Source: an uncultured Spirochaetaceae bacterium (GTDB lineage Bacteria > Spirochaetota > Spirochaetia > Sphaerochaetales > Sphaerochaetaceae). Taken from it: DNA of 64,000 nucleotides. Positions 54,887 to 64,000 of the stretch are shown one piece after another. Below the pieces are notes generated by a model. The model was given only the letters and a program-made list of their open reading frames with translations, had not been told where the DNA came from and searched no databases. Position 1 is the stretch's first letter, and the number at the start of each line of letters is the position of its first letter. Position numbers and translations under genes: made by a program. The DNA is taken from NCBI GenBank assembly GCA_944389025.1, contig CALXKU010000006.1, forward strand, positions 1 to 64,000, read 5' to 3'.

Positions 54887-55627
54887 ATGTCAGGCCATAG
54901 CAAATGGGCAACTATTAAGCACAAGAAAGGTGCGCTTGATGCAAAGCGCGGTCAGAAATTCACGAAGCTCATCAAGGAAATCTCAGTAGCAGCAAAGATG
55001 GGTGGAGGAGATCCGGATTCAAACGCAAGGCTCAGAACAGCCATTCTTAAGGCAAGAGCTGAGAACATGCCTAAGGACAATATCGACAGGGCGATTAAGA
55101 AGGGTACCGGAGAACTCGGGCAGACAAGCTTCTATGAACTTACATATGAGGGGTATGCTCCTGGCGGAGTTGCCATCATCGTCGATACTCTTACAGATAA
55201 CAAGAACAGAACAGCAGCGGATGTCCGCTCAACACTTAGCAAGCTTGGCGGATCCCTTGGATCCACTGGATGCGTAAGTTACATGTTCCAGACGAAGGGT
55301 GTCATCACATACGATGCTTCAAAGTACAGTGAAGAGGAGATTTTCGATGCTGCCCTTGAAAACGGTGCTGAGGATGTCTCTACCGAAGATGGAATCATCG
55401 AGGTAACAACAACACCGAATGATTTCGCAACAGTTCTTGAGGCTATGCAGAAGGCTGGTTTCGAGCAGGAAAGTGCTGATATCAACAAGATTGCCGATCA
55501 GACAGTCACACTTGATAATGAGAAGGCGAACAAAGTCCTTAAGATTGTCGAGCGTCTGGAAGAGCTCGATGATGTTCAGCAGGTTTCTACAAACCTCGAG
55601 CTTCCGGAAGACTTCGAAGAGGAGTAA
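54887..55627 (+). CDS. yebC: YebC/PmpR family protein
   Basis: 246 residues. N-terminus SGHSKWATIKHKKGALDAKRGQKFTKLIKEI and YEGYAPGGVAIIVDTLTDNKNRTAADVR are diagnostic. Family members act as DNA-binding regulators or as ribosome factors that relieve stalling at proline runs; which role applies is not visible. Leads the ruvC-ruvA-ruvB-queA unit, a common arrangement. Confidence 0.95.
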   Translation: MSGHSKWATIKHKKGALDAKRGQKFTKLIKEISVAAKMGGGDPDSNARLRTAILKARAENMPKDNIDRAIKKGTGELGQTSFYELTYEGYAPGGVAIIVDTLTDNKNRTAADVRSTLSKLGGSLGSTGCVSYMFQTKGVITYDASKYSEEEIFDAALENGAEDVSTEDGIIEVTTTPNDFATVLEAMQKAGFEQESADINKIADQTVTLDNEKANKVLKIVERLEELDDVQQVSTNLELPEDFEEE

Positions 55628-55630
55628 TAA

Positions 55631-56125
55631 TTGTTTATCCTTGGAATCGATCCGGGACTTGCTACGACAGGCTGGGGCGTTGTTGAGTATACGAAACAGG
55701 GCTTCTGGCCTGTTTCTTTTGGCATAATAAAGACTGAGAGCAAGGAGAGGCTCCAGGACAGGATATTCACGCTTGCTGAGGATATCTCTACGGTTGCAAG
55801 AAAATATAAGATAGATGTCTGCTCCATGGAAGATATCTATTTCGCACGCAACATCACATCAGCTGTCCCTGTTGCGAAAGTAATTGGGGCACTCACATAT
55901 AAGCTTATGGAGATGGAAATTCCTGTGAGTTTCTTCTCCCCGCTCCAGATAAAGATGGCGGTTACAGGAACTGGCACCGCAGATAAGCATCAGATACAGG
56001 AGATGGTCCGTCTTCATCTTAAACTGGATAAGATTCCTCGCCCCGATCACGCTGCGGATGCTCTTGCAGACTGCATCTGCTACATCCAGTATAATTCCGG
56101 GGATGAGCGTCTTAGGAGGAACTGA
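55631..56125 (+). CDS. ruvC: Holliday junction resolvase RuvC
   Basis: 164 residues, TTG start three bases after yebC. Cleaves Holliday junctions. The catalytic acids are visible in FILGIDPGLATTGWG (Asp), SMEDIYFARN (Glu) and PDHAADALADCICY (two Asp). VTGTGTADKHQIQEMV is the family motif. Confidence 0.94.
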   Translation: MFILGIDPGLATTGWGVVEYTKQGFWPVSFGIIKTESKERLQDRIFTLAEDISTVARKYKIDVCSMEDIYFARNITSAVPVAKVIGALTYKLMEMEIPVSFFSPLQIKMAVTGTGTADKHQIQEMVRLHLKLDKIPRPDHAADALADCICYIQYNSGDERLRRN

Positions 56126-56126
56126 T

Positions 56127-56759
56127 TTGATTAATGCCATCCACGGCTCTTTCGCCGGTTTTTCAGAGAATAACATATACATACTCACATCAGGTGGAGT
56201 TGAGTACTCGATCGAGATAAGCCTGTTAGATCTGGAGGAGATTCTCGCTTTGAGTGAGGATGAGAGAAAAAACCTCAAAATCCTTACATATCTCGTTCAT
56301 CGTGAAGATGCAATGCTCCTTTACGGTTTTCTCCGTGAAGATGAGAGAAAATGCTTTATTGAACTTCTGACTGTGAACGGAATCGGTGCCAAGCAGGCAC
56401 TTAAGGTTCTTTCTTCCATGAAGGTCGAGGATTTTCTCATGGCACTGGATAAGAGTGATGTGAAAAAGCTTTCGAAGATTCCGGGGATGGGACCCAAAAC
56501 AGCGCAGAAGCTCATTCTTCAGCTTAGGAATGTTCTTATTCTTGAAAGCACTGAAAGTGATGAGAAAAAGGGAAGCGTGACAAGAAGTTCTTCGGAATAC
56601 CAGGATCTTATTGATGCCTTTGTCGAAATGGGGCATGACAGACGGCAGGTTAAGGAAAGAATTGAGCGCCTTTTAAATGAAAATGAGCTATCATTGTATG
56701 GTAAGAGCAGGAGTGAGAAGGAGACCTTCCTTTTCCAGACTCTCATAAAGGGTAACTGA
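56127..56759 (+). CDS. ruvA: Holliday junction DNA helicase subunit RuvA
   Basis: 210 residues from TTG at 56127, six bases after AGGAGGA; the longer frame lies within ruvC. OB-fold N-terminus, then two helix-hairpin-helix motifs ([17 protein letters not shown] and [17 protein letters not shown]) that hold the junction, and a C-terminal three-helix domain ([18 protein letters not shown]) contacting RuvB. The stop overlaps the ruvB ATG. Confidence 0.93.
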   Translation: MINAIHGSFAGFSENNIYILTSGGVEYSIEISLLDLEEILALSEDERKNLKILTYLVHREDAMLLYGFLREDERKCFIELLTVNGIGAKQALKVLSSMKVEDFLMALDKSDVKKLSKIPGMGPKTAQKLILQLRNVLILESTESDEKKGSVTRSSSEYQDLIDAFVEMGHDRRQVKERIERLLNENELSLYGKSRSEKETFLFQTLIKGN

Positions 56760-57826
56760 TGGTTGTCGATTTTGAATCAGAGATAAAGGAACTAGAGGAT
56801 TTCAAGCCAGAAAGCCTTATGAGGAGGGAGTACTCCGAAAGCGAGGACAGGCAGGAGAACATACTCCGTCCTCAGCATCTTGAGGACTTTCAGGGGCAGC
56901 AGGAGATCAAGGATAACCTTGAGATATTCATAAAAGCTGCGCTAAAAAGGGGAGAGGCGCTTGATCACACTTTCATCGTTGGCCCTCCAGGTCTTGGAAA
57001 GACCACGCTGGCAAGCATAATAGCAAATGAGATGAAATCCGACATCAGGATGACGAGTGCACCAGCCCTTGATAAACCGAAGGATCTTGCAGGAATACTC
57101 ACTAACCTCAGTGAGAATTCCATTTTCTTCATAGATGAGATTCACCGTCTGAAACCTGTAATCGAAGAGATGCTTTATATTGCGATGGAAGATTACGAGA
57201 TTGACTGGGTAATCGGTCAAGGACCGGCTGCGAGGACAATGAGAATACCTCTGCCTCACTTTACTCTGATCGGAGCCACAACGAAGGCTGGAAATGTTTC
57301 ATCACCGCTTGCATCCCGCTTTGGTATAAACCTTCATATCGATTTCTATGATGATGAGGAGCTTGCAAAGATAATTAAAAGAAGCTCACACATCCTGAAA
57401 ACGGAGATCGATGATGATGCGCTTCTTCTACTTGCCCACTGTTCGAGAGGCACACCAAGAATTGCAAACCGCCTTCTTCGAAGACTAAGGGATTTCGCCC
57501 TTGTGCTCTCCGATGGAAGAATTACGAAGAATACGGTAGAACAGGGTCTTGAACGTCTCGGAATAGATTCGAACGGCCTCGAGAAGATGGATCGCCAGAT
57601 TCTTAAAACGATAATCGAGTACTATGGTGGCGGACCTGTAGGAGCAGATACCCTCAGCATCAGCGTTGGGGAGGCGGTTGAGAGTCTTGAGGACTTTTAC
57701 GAACCGTATCTTATACAGCAGGGGTATCTAAAAAGAACACCGAGGGGCCGCTGTGTGACGCGAAAGGCTTATGAACTGCTTGATATCAAGGGAGGAAGCT
57801 ATGCTGACGAAGGACTATTATTTTAA
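56759..57826 (+). CDS. ruvB: Holliday junction DNA helicase RuvB
   Basis: 355 residues; AAA+ motor of branch migration. [22 protein letters not shown], Walker [12 protein letters not shown], Walker [12 protein letters not shown], sensor 1 LIGATTKAG, arginine finger in [16 protein letters not shown], and the C-terminal winged helix [16 protein letters not shown]. The end overlaps queA by 26 bases. Confidence 0.97.
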   Translation: MVVDFESEIKELEDFKPESLMRREYSESEDRQENILRPQHLEDFQGQQEIKDNLEIFIKAALKRGEALDHTFIVGPPGLGKTTLASIIANEMKSDIRMTSAPALDKPKDLAGILTNLSENSIFFIDEIHRLKPVIEEMLYIAMEDYEIDWVIGQGPAARTMRIPLPHFTLIGATTKAGNVSSPLASRFGINLHIDFYDDEELAKIIKRSSHILKTEIDDDALLLLAHCSRGTPRIANRLLRRLRDFALVLSDGRITKNTVEQGLERLGIDSNGLEKMDRQILKTIIEYYGGGPVGADTLSISVGEAVESLEDFYEPYLIQQGYLKRTPRGRCVTRKAYELLDIKGGSYADEGLLF

Positions 57827-58841
57827 TCTTCCAGATGAGCTGATCGCCCAGTATCCGAGCTCTGAGCGAGGATGCGACCGACTCATGCTGCTTGATAGAT
57901 ACACTGGAGAATTTTCGGACCATATGGTCTCTGATTTCCCTTCGTTGCTAGATCCCGACTCTGTAATAGTCGTCAACAACAGCAAGGTTAGGAAGGCAAG
58001 AACCTTCGCCACTAGTGAGAGCGGGGGAAATGTCGAATTCCTCTTTCTATCTGAGAACAATGATGGAAGTTGGAACTGCATGGTCTCCAAAGCAAAGAGG
58101 CAGCGTGTTGGAAAGAAATACTCATTCACCCTTGACGATGGAAGGGTGTATACCTCTGCCACTATCCTATCGGATAACCCTGATGGAACGAAGAGGGTAG
58201 GTTTTGACAGGGCGATTGGAAGCGAGTTCTTCTCCCTGCTTGGTCATGTTCCTCTTCCTCCGTACATAAAGAGGGAGGATGAGTTCTCGGATGAGAAGCG
58301 TTACCAGACAGTATATGCTAAAAAAGAAGGATCAGTCGCATCTCCTACGGCGGGTCTTCATTTCACGCCCGAGCTTCTTTCCGAGATCAGGGATAGGGGT
58401 GTTGGCATATACGAGGTCACTCTTCATGTCGGCTCTGGTACTTTTCTTCCCGTAAGAACAGAGAACATAGAAGATCATCATATGCACACTGAGCATTTCG
58501 AGTTAGATGATGAAACGTTTGAAGCGCTGAACAGGGCCAAAAAAGATGGAAAGAAGATAGTCAGCATCGGCACCACAAGCCTGAGAACGCTTGAAAGCAG
58601 TGCGGATGAGTCCGGCCTTCTTAAGAGGAAGGAGGGAAATACCGATATCTTCATTCATCCGGGATATGAGTTCAAATTCGTTGACAGTCTCTTTACGAAT
58701 TTCCACACACCTGAATCAACACTTCTGATGCTTGTCTCCGCAATGGCGGGGAAAGAGAACATATTCCGCGCTTATGAGCATGCGATAAAAGAGCGCTACC
58801 GTTTCTTCAGCTATGGTGATGCGATGTTCATCAGAAGCTGA
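57801..58841 (+). CDS. queA: S-adenosylmethionine:tRNA ribosyltransferase-isomerase
   Basis: 346 residues, start at 57801 behind GGAGG inside ruvB. Transfers the ribosyl part of SAM to preQ1 in tRNA, making epoxyqueuosine. [66 protein letters not shown] and [19 protein letters not shown] are diagnostic. The end overlaps the convergent tmk by 11 bases. Confidence 0.95.
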   Translation: MLTKDYYFNLPDELIAQYPSSERGCDRLMLLDRYTGEFSDHMVSDFPSLLDPDSVIVVNNSKVRKARTFATSESGGNVEFLFLSENNDGSWNCMVSKAKRQRVGKKYSFTLDDGRVYTSATILSDNPDGTKRVGFDRAIGSEFFSLLGHVPLPPYIKREDEFSDEKRYQTVYAKKEGSVASPTAGLHFTPELLSEIRDRGVGIYEVTLHVGSGTFLPVRTENIEDHHMHTEHFELDDETFEALNRAKKDGKKIVSIGTTSLRTLESSADESGLLKRKEGNTDIFIHPGYEFKFVDSLFTNFHTPESTLLMLVSAMAGKENIFRAYEHAIKERYRFFSYGDAMFIRS

Positions 58842-59436
58842 GCGAGGAGAGGATTCTCTTTGTTGTCTCTTCTATAGAGAGGCTGCCATCTATAGTGATG
58901 AATTTCACATCCTCAGAGATAAGGGAAAACGCTTTCAGGTAGTTTTCCCTTATCTTTTTTAGAAGCGACTCCTTCTCATAAATTTCTTTTTCACCACCAC
59001 GCTTTTCTATCCTCTCTATGCATGTCTTGGGATCTGTATCTATGAAGATAAGGTACTCGGGGTGTGGAAAGTCATTTATCTCTGCAATCTTTTCAAGTCC
59101 GATATTGAAGCTCTGATAGGCAAGCGTGGAATAAAAATACCTGTCGCTTATCACAATCTTTCCGTTTTCGATATTCTCGATTATCCCGCAGCAGCCGTAA
59201 ATATGGTCAGCCCTGTCAGCAGCGAAAAGATGGGCAAGGGTGAGCTCTGGAACAGCAAGGTCTCCCTTGAGCACCCGCCTTATAAGCCGTCCTATATCAG
59301 AGCTTGTAGGCTCCGCGGTACTCCAGATATCGTAGCCCCTCTTTCCAAGCTCTTTTTCCAGTCTTTCCTTCTGCGTTGTCGTGCCGGCTCCGTCAAGTCC
59401 CTCAAGGACAATGAATCCCTTAATAATCTCCATCAT
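58831..59436 (-). CDS. tmk: thymidylate kinase with altered P-loop
   Basis: 201 residues. Phosphorylates dTMP to dTDP. DR motif VISDRYFYSTLAYQ, substrate region AEPTSSDIGRLIRRVL, DRADH and LID EKRGGEKEIYEK support the call. The P-loop reads GLDGAGTTTQ, with Thr19 where the family normally has Lys (GxxxxGK[ST]). No SD; the start may be either of two adjacent ATG codons. A possible TTGATG-17-TTTGTT promoter ends five bases before the ATG but is weak. Confidence 0.85.
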   Translation of the reverse strand: MMEIIKGFIVLEGLDGAGTTTQKERLEKELGKRGYDIWSTAEPTSSDIGRLIRRVLKGDLAVPELTLAHLFAADRADHIYGCCGIIENIENGKIVISDRYFYSTLAYQSFNIGLEKIAEINDFPHPEYLIFIDTDPKTCIERIEKRGGEKEIYEKESLLKKIRENYLKAFSLISEDVKFITIDGSLSIEETTKRILSSLSF

Positions 59437-59506
59437 ACGAAAACAAATCCCTAATGCTTTAATTCATCAAATAATGTATATTGATTATATTGATGCTGAG
59501 GAAAAA

Positions 59507-62500
59507 ATGAAATACCACTCGCCGATCAGAATCGTGATAATCGCGCTTTTAACATTCCTGGTTTTCGCCTTGATCTCCTTAGGCGCGGTATTCCTTTTCT
59601 CCTCATATTCTCCGACTGCTCTTCTTGTTTCTCAATTTACTGATAATCTGGCAGGAGAAGATGACATATCATTTTCTTTCTCTTCCATTGAGCGGAACAT
59701 AATGGGGAACATCACTTTAAGTAACGTATCCCTCGCGACAAGAGATCATGAGCTTTTCAGATCTGAACGGGTAAGGATCTCATCATCGTTTTTTTCAATC
59801 ATACTATCCCTGATAAAAGGAGAGGGGGAGTTCAATGTTGATTTCTTTTCTCCGGTAGTAGATATTGAAAGTGACGATATCGCAAAGCTTTCCTCTCTTT
59901 TTTCTAAAGATGGGCACTCCGGTGCTTCTGAGAATGAAGAAAGGACAAACTACTCTCTCAACCTTCACTTTCATGGACTCTATTTCTCTTTTGATGACAT
60001 CGCATTAAGTAATGCTGAGATATATTTGAAGCTTGACAGTGAAAGTATCATACGTGATGTCGAATTCCGCCTTGATAGCTTTTCCTACGATGAAGATGAG
60101 ATTAAAGTGAAACTTTCTGATGTCAGTGCAACAATCCATAAAGGTATTGAAAGCTATGAGATAAGAGCAGGACTAGAAGGAATTGAAGTTGGCTATAAGG
60201 ATTACGGACTCTCGCTTTCAGCTGTAGCGCTCTCATCAAAGCTTAATGACATATTCTCTCCCGATTTGAAAAACATCTCTCTCAGTCTTTCTCTTGGAGG
60301 AGGCAATGCATCGTATACGGATGAATTCTATACAAGGCTGTATCCCGCATCAATAAACTATGAGCAAGGACAGCTTGAAGGCTCATTCTCATTACTTGTG
60401 ACTTCTTATCATAACTATGCCATGAGTCTCTCCGACTTCTCGATTTCCTATGACCTTGATTCATCAGAGGTGAATTTCGATAGCGTCAACACGGTTTTCT
60501 ATGAGGAGGCACGACCTCTTTTAAGTCTTGATAACACACTCATAGATGCAAATCTTGAAACGAAAGAGGCTGATATCACAATAAATGAGGCAGAGAGCCA
60601 TTTCCTCTCCAGCTATCTTGATCTTTCTAGATTCGAGCTCTCCCTGTCAGCAATTTCCGCACGAATATGGAACGAGGGAAGCATGAATATCTCCATGGAT
60701 TCCTCAATCGGCATAGATAGTTCAATCTCTCTCCTTGATGGTACACGTGGAATGCTTAGCATCGATTCAGAGCTTGATAGTGTGCTTGAAAACCTCTCCG
60801 TAAGGCTCAATGATATAAACATCCCAGCTATTTCAAAGGATATGGATTTCAGCCTGAATTATTTCAGGAATGGAATTTCAATGCTCGATTTCCGCTACTC
60901 AAACGAGGCCTACCTGAATTTGAGAATAGGGGAGAATGTCTCATTCGTCGCATCGATAAATGATCTCAAACTTTACGATTTCCTTCCTCTAATTGAGCAG
61001 TATGTTCCATTCCTTGAGAACTATGTTGATGAGAATACCCACATCAATGCCTTCGCAGATGCTGCCCTTTCAAAGGATGAGAATTCCAGATTCGGATACA
61101 GCGGAGATATCAGCTATGCATCAGGACTTGAAGGAATACGATTCATGAATTTCTCTTTCAATGTCGGTTCCTCCATGAATGCTACGCTTTCTAAAGATCT
61201 GGACATTTCTTCATTTAATATAACAACTGATCTAATAAGGCTAGAGTACAGTGGAAGCCTTCATCTGGATGATTTTCTTCCAGATGGAGAGCTCATAATT
61301 GAGAATACTGGAAATGGTAACGATTATGTCACGCTTTCTGTCGATTTGAACAGAGAGAGGGAGTACGCTTTCGATTTCAGGATTCCTCTCCTTGGAAATG
61401 GCAGTCTTGGAGGAATTTTCAATTTCGAGGATTCAAGCCATCTTTTCAGCGACGCCACACTCTATACCGATTACATGAGCTATGAGTTCGCTGTCGATAT
61501 CGATTTCAACGAAAAAAGAATCAGCATCGACAATGATAACGCCTCGTTCTATCTCGAGTATGGAGATGAGATTGAGAGTCATCTTGGTTTCGACTCTTTC
61601 CCTATAAGAGGAAGGGAGGCTGATGCTTATACCAGACTAAACGGTATGATAGATTTTAATTTCGATGTCGCAAACCAGAGAATATCTTCCGAGGTGGATG
61701 ATTTCATAGTAAGAAACATATTCATACTGCCCGGTTCTCCGGATATGACATTCTCTTCCACTCTCGACAATTACGCTTTCCATCTATATGACATAACTTT
61801 TTCTTCCCCTGAGTTCCAAACATTTGAAGGGGAGGCATTATATACTTTCGAGAATTATTCCTTCGCCCTCTCTTTCTTAAGTCCTGAGGAATCTGTAGAG
61901 ATGTCGATTGTCCCTTATAGCAATTATCTTACGGGAATAGTGCTGGTAAAGAATCTAGATGCCCGGCGTCTTGGTTTTGAGGAAGGATTCCTCGATGTCT
62001 CTCTATCAGGACGTGGAGCTGATTTTGAGACACTCTCTTTCAGTGGTGATTTCCATCTGTCAAATGAAAATGAATCAAATCCTCTTGAGGCAGAGGCCGG
62101 TATTTTCATAAGTAGCAGTGAGATAAGCATCTCGGATTTCACATATAGGAGCGGGAACCTATCTCTAAAAATGGATGAGGCGAGACTTGACAGCAGGAGA
62201 GGGGAATTCAGAATACCGCTATCATTATCTTATTCTATAGTGAACAGGGACAGGGCGTACCCGATTGATCTCGATTTCACCTTAAGCGTAAACGGTCCTC
62301 CATCAGAGAACCTTTACATGCTCGTAAACGACATCATAAGCTATGGCTATCAATCACTTTCAGGCTCAATCGAACTTGAGAATCTCTTCATGGATAACAC
62401 GCTTCGTACTGGGTGCAAGTCCTCCACCTTCCGTTTTGATGATGGAAGGCTGCTCTTCTCGGGTGACCTCTTAGATGGATCTTATTCGATTGCTGATAGA

Positions 62501-64000
62501 AAGGTAGATATCCATCTAAATCTTCCTCCTGTCGCTGATCTCAGCATAAAAGGGGACTTCATGGATGATCTCCTCCTTGATATCACTATCGATGAATTCA
62601 GTCTATACAGTGCTAATCTCTTCATCGTCATGCCTGTAGTACCATTTACGGCCGACTCCATAGCAAAAGGCGAACTCACGCTTATCGGGCAACCGGGGGA
62701 CATGCATCTTTATGGAAAACTATGGTCGGAAAGAATCGATTTCGAGGTGTTCTGGCTACCGGGTGAGAAGATTAGTGCGCATGACATGAGTTTCACAGTC
62801 TGGGACAATGCGATTGAGAGTGCGACTACAAGCCTTACAACCGTTAACGAGAAAAGCGGAAAGAGAAGCTCTCATAGTGGAAGGCTCTGCTTCTATCTCA
62901 ACCCTTCAATGGGAATCGATTACTATACCGTGGATGTACATGTCGATGAGGGAAGTGAGATCGATTTCCGTCTTCCGATGAAGAAGCAGAACATAGATAT
63001 CGTCGGGCGGGTAAGCGGTGATTTCCATCTTAATCAGAGGGGAATGGAGTTCATTACACTTTCCGGGGATATGAGCATAACCGACACCCAGCTCTCATTC
63101 GGTCTTTATGAGCTTCCAGAATGGTTTGATTCAAGAATCAGGACAGCATATGATTTCAATATAAATCTCGTCCGTAACAACACATTCGTCTTTCCTCTCG
63201 GCCCCAGCCCGATTTTAAGCGCTACGGCCGATGAGAATCAGTTCCTCCATTTCTTCACCGCAGAAGATGGCGGACTCGGAGCAAGCGGAGCCATTGAGCT
63301 TAGGGCGGGGGAAATATATTACTTCCAGCGCTCTTTCTTCATTCGGGAAGGAAACATCAATTTCCGTGACACAGGACTTGGTGCCATAGATCCTGTTGTC
63401 AACCTCAGGGCATCTCTCAGAGCGTTCGACTCCGAAGGCGATCAGGTTGACATCTACCTCGTATTGAGGGAGGCAAGCCTCTCAAACTTCACACCAACAT
63501 TCGAAAGTTCTCCGGCAAAAGACCTTTCAGAGATCATGAATATTCTCGGTCAGGCCATAGTCAGCAATGATGGAAGTTCAAGCAACTGGGGCAGTGTTGT
63601 AAGCATACTCACAACAGGTGTGGATGTCCTTCAGAGGATGGGGATTATCAGCAGAGGGGATAACGGTTTACAAATGTCCATAAGAAATTCACTTAATCTT
63701 GATACTTTCAGCCTTCATACGAATATAATTGGTAATCTGGTGTATGATGCTGTTCTTTCAAGCCAGAATGCGACACGGTGGAACATTTCCCCTCTTGCAC
63801 GCTATCTGGACGGGACGGCTCTTTACATCGGAAAGTATATCACCCCTGAGCTTTATCTTGAGGCACTAGCTCATCTCAGCGCCCAGAGAAACACAGGGGA
63901 GGATAACGTTTCCTCTTTCCTCTCCAGCGATCTCTCTCTGGATGTGGAAATATCACTTGAGTGGGAAAATCCGCTATGTACGGTTACTTTCTTCACTCAG
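59507..64000 (+). CDS. tamB: TamB-like translocation and assembly protein (3' end outside window)
   Basis: At least 1498 codons, open to the window edge. Start at 59507 with GAGGAAAA before it; an in-frame ATG at 59474 lacks an SD. One N-terminal membrane helix (about residues 8-32, IVIIALLTFLVFALISLGAVF), then more than 1300 residues of amphipathic beta-strand repeats (AsmA/TamB beta-taco). The region GLGASGAIELRAGEIYYFQR...GNINFRDTGLGAIDPVVNLRA...LSEIMNILGQAI is the TamB C-terminal (DUF490) domain. It is expected to span the periplasm and help lipid or barrel-protein delivery to the outer membrane. Divergent from tmk. Confidence 0.88.
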   Translation, partial: MKYHSPIRIVIIALLTFLVFALISLGAVFLFSSYSPTALLVSQFTDNLAGEDDISFSFSSIERNIMGNITLSNVSLATRDHELFRSERVRISSSFFSIILSLIKGEGEFNVDFFSPVVDIESDDIAKLSSLFSKDGHSGASENEERTNYSLNLHFHGLYFSFDDIALSNAEIYLKLDSESIIRDVEFRLDSFSYDEDEIKVKLSDVSATIHKGIESYEIRAGLEGIEVGYKDYGLSLSAVALSSKLNDIFSPDLKNISLSLSLGGGNASYTDEFYTRLYPASINYEQGQLEGSFSLLVTSYHNYAMSLSDFSISYDLDSSEVNFDSVNTVFYEEARPLLSLDNTLIDANLETKEADITINEAESHFLSSYLDLSRFELSLSAISARIWNEGSMNISMDSSIGIDSSISLLDGTRGMLSIDSELDSVLENLSVRLNDINIPAISKDMDFSLNYFRNGISMLDFRYSNEAYLNLRIGENVSFVASINDLKLYDFLPLIEQYVPFLENYVDENTHINAFADAALSKDENSRFGYSGDISYASGLEGIRFMNFSFNVGSSMNATLSKDLDISSFNITTDLIRLEYSGSLHLDDFLPDGELIIENTGNGNDYVTLSVDLNREREYAFDFRIPLLGNGSLGGIFNFEDSSHLFSDATLYTDYMSYEFAVDIDFNEKRISIDNDNASFYLEYGDEIESHLGFDSFPIRGREADAYTRLNGMIDFNFDVANQRISSEVDDFIVRNIFILPGSPDMTFSSTLDNYAFHLYDITFSSPEFQTFEGEALYTFENYSFALSFLSPEESVEMSIVPYSNYLTGIVLVKNLDARRLGFEEGFLDVSLSGRGADFETLSFSGDFHLSNENESNPLEAEAGIFISSSEISISDFTYRSGNLSLKMDEARLDSRRGEFRIPLSLSYSIVNRDRAYPIDLDFTLSVNGPPSENLYMLVNDIISYGYQSLSGSIELENLFMDNTLRTGCKSSTFRFDDGRLLFSGDLLDGSYSIADRKVDIHLNLPPVADLSIKGDFMDDLLLDITIDEFSLYSANLFIVMPVVPFTADSIAKGELTLIGQPGDMHLYGKLWSERIDFEVFWLPGEKISAHDMSFTVWDNAIESATTSLTTVNEKSGKRSSHSGRLCFYLNPSMGIDYYTVDVHVDEGSEIDFRLPMKKQNIDIVGRVSGDFHLNQRGMEFITLSGDMSITDTQLSFGLYELPEWFDSRIRTAYDFNINLVRNNTFVFPLGPSPILSATADENQFLHFFTAEDGGLGASGAIELRAGEIYYFQRSFFIREGNINFRDTGLGAIDPVVNLRASLRAFDSEGDQVDIYLVLREASLSNFTPTFESSPAKDLSEIMNILGQAIVSNDGSSSNWGSVVSILTTGVDVLQRMGIISRGDNGLQMSIRNSLNLDTFSLHTNIIGNLVYDAVLSSQNATRWNISPLARYLDGTALYIGKYITPELYLEALAHLSAQRNTGEDNVSSFLSSDLSLDVEISLEWENPLCTVTFFTQ

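Overview
This 64 kb window looks like chromosomal DNA of a spirochaete. The argument is gene content: a seven-gene V-type ATPase operon in the order E, DUF2764, A, B, D, I, K (the order I know from Treponema), an LptD-like and a TamB-like envelope protein indicating two membranes, many relaxed spirochaete-style lipoproteins, and frequent TTG starts. Genus-level placement (Sphaerochaeta/Treponema relatives) is inference only.

Layout. 1-8.1 kb is an AT-richer accessory stretch. It holds a small lipoprotein, two tandem minus-strand RNA elements that each carry a hydrophobic micro-ORF and have complementary ends (a candidate type I toxin family), a DUF6884 protein, a large frameshifted repeat lipoprotein, a GIY-YIG-like protein and a broken fic gene. 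8.3-15.5 kb has tRNA-Val, a CmpB-like membrane protein, yggS, an rluD-type gene, a divergent pentapeptide/metallo-beta-lactamase pair, rsgA and mutS2. 15.6-16.6 kb has a structured terminator-bearing leader in front of uridine phosphorylase. 17.1-24.2 kb is the V-ATPase operon. 24.3-35.0 kb is a close-packed run ispG-uvrA-lptD-phoH-pgpH-ybeY. 35.1-38.5 kb is glycolysis (gap, pgk, tpi) plus secG. 38.6-42.4 kb holds a flavodoxin-like protein, a PpiC/SurA-type chaperone, nusB, map, a phosphoribosyltransferase and gtrA. 42.4-45.1 kb has exported or lipoprotein genes and a 23-bp tandem repeat. 45.2-48.5 kb has folD-miaB-sir2 and tmRNA, followed by smpB, a membrane-anchored FGE-sulfatase protein, lepB, hemW and putP. 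54.9-64 kb has yebC-ruvC-ruvA-ruvB-queA, tmk, and a tamB gene that runs off the right edge.

Two features stand out beyond routine annotation. First, the two elements at about 600-1240 have 5' and 3' ends that pair by compensatory sequence changes, with a short membrane-peptide ORF between them. Second, at least seven genes have a sigma70-type -10 box 6-9 bases before the ATG and no Shine-Dalgarno sequence, so their mRNAs should be leaderless or nearly so. Two of these sites are divergent pairs (pentapeptide gene/rsgA and FGE gene/lepB) that share overlapping -35 boxes.
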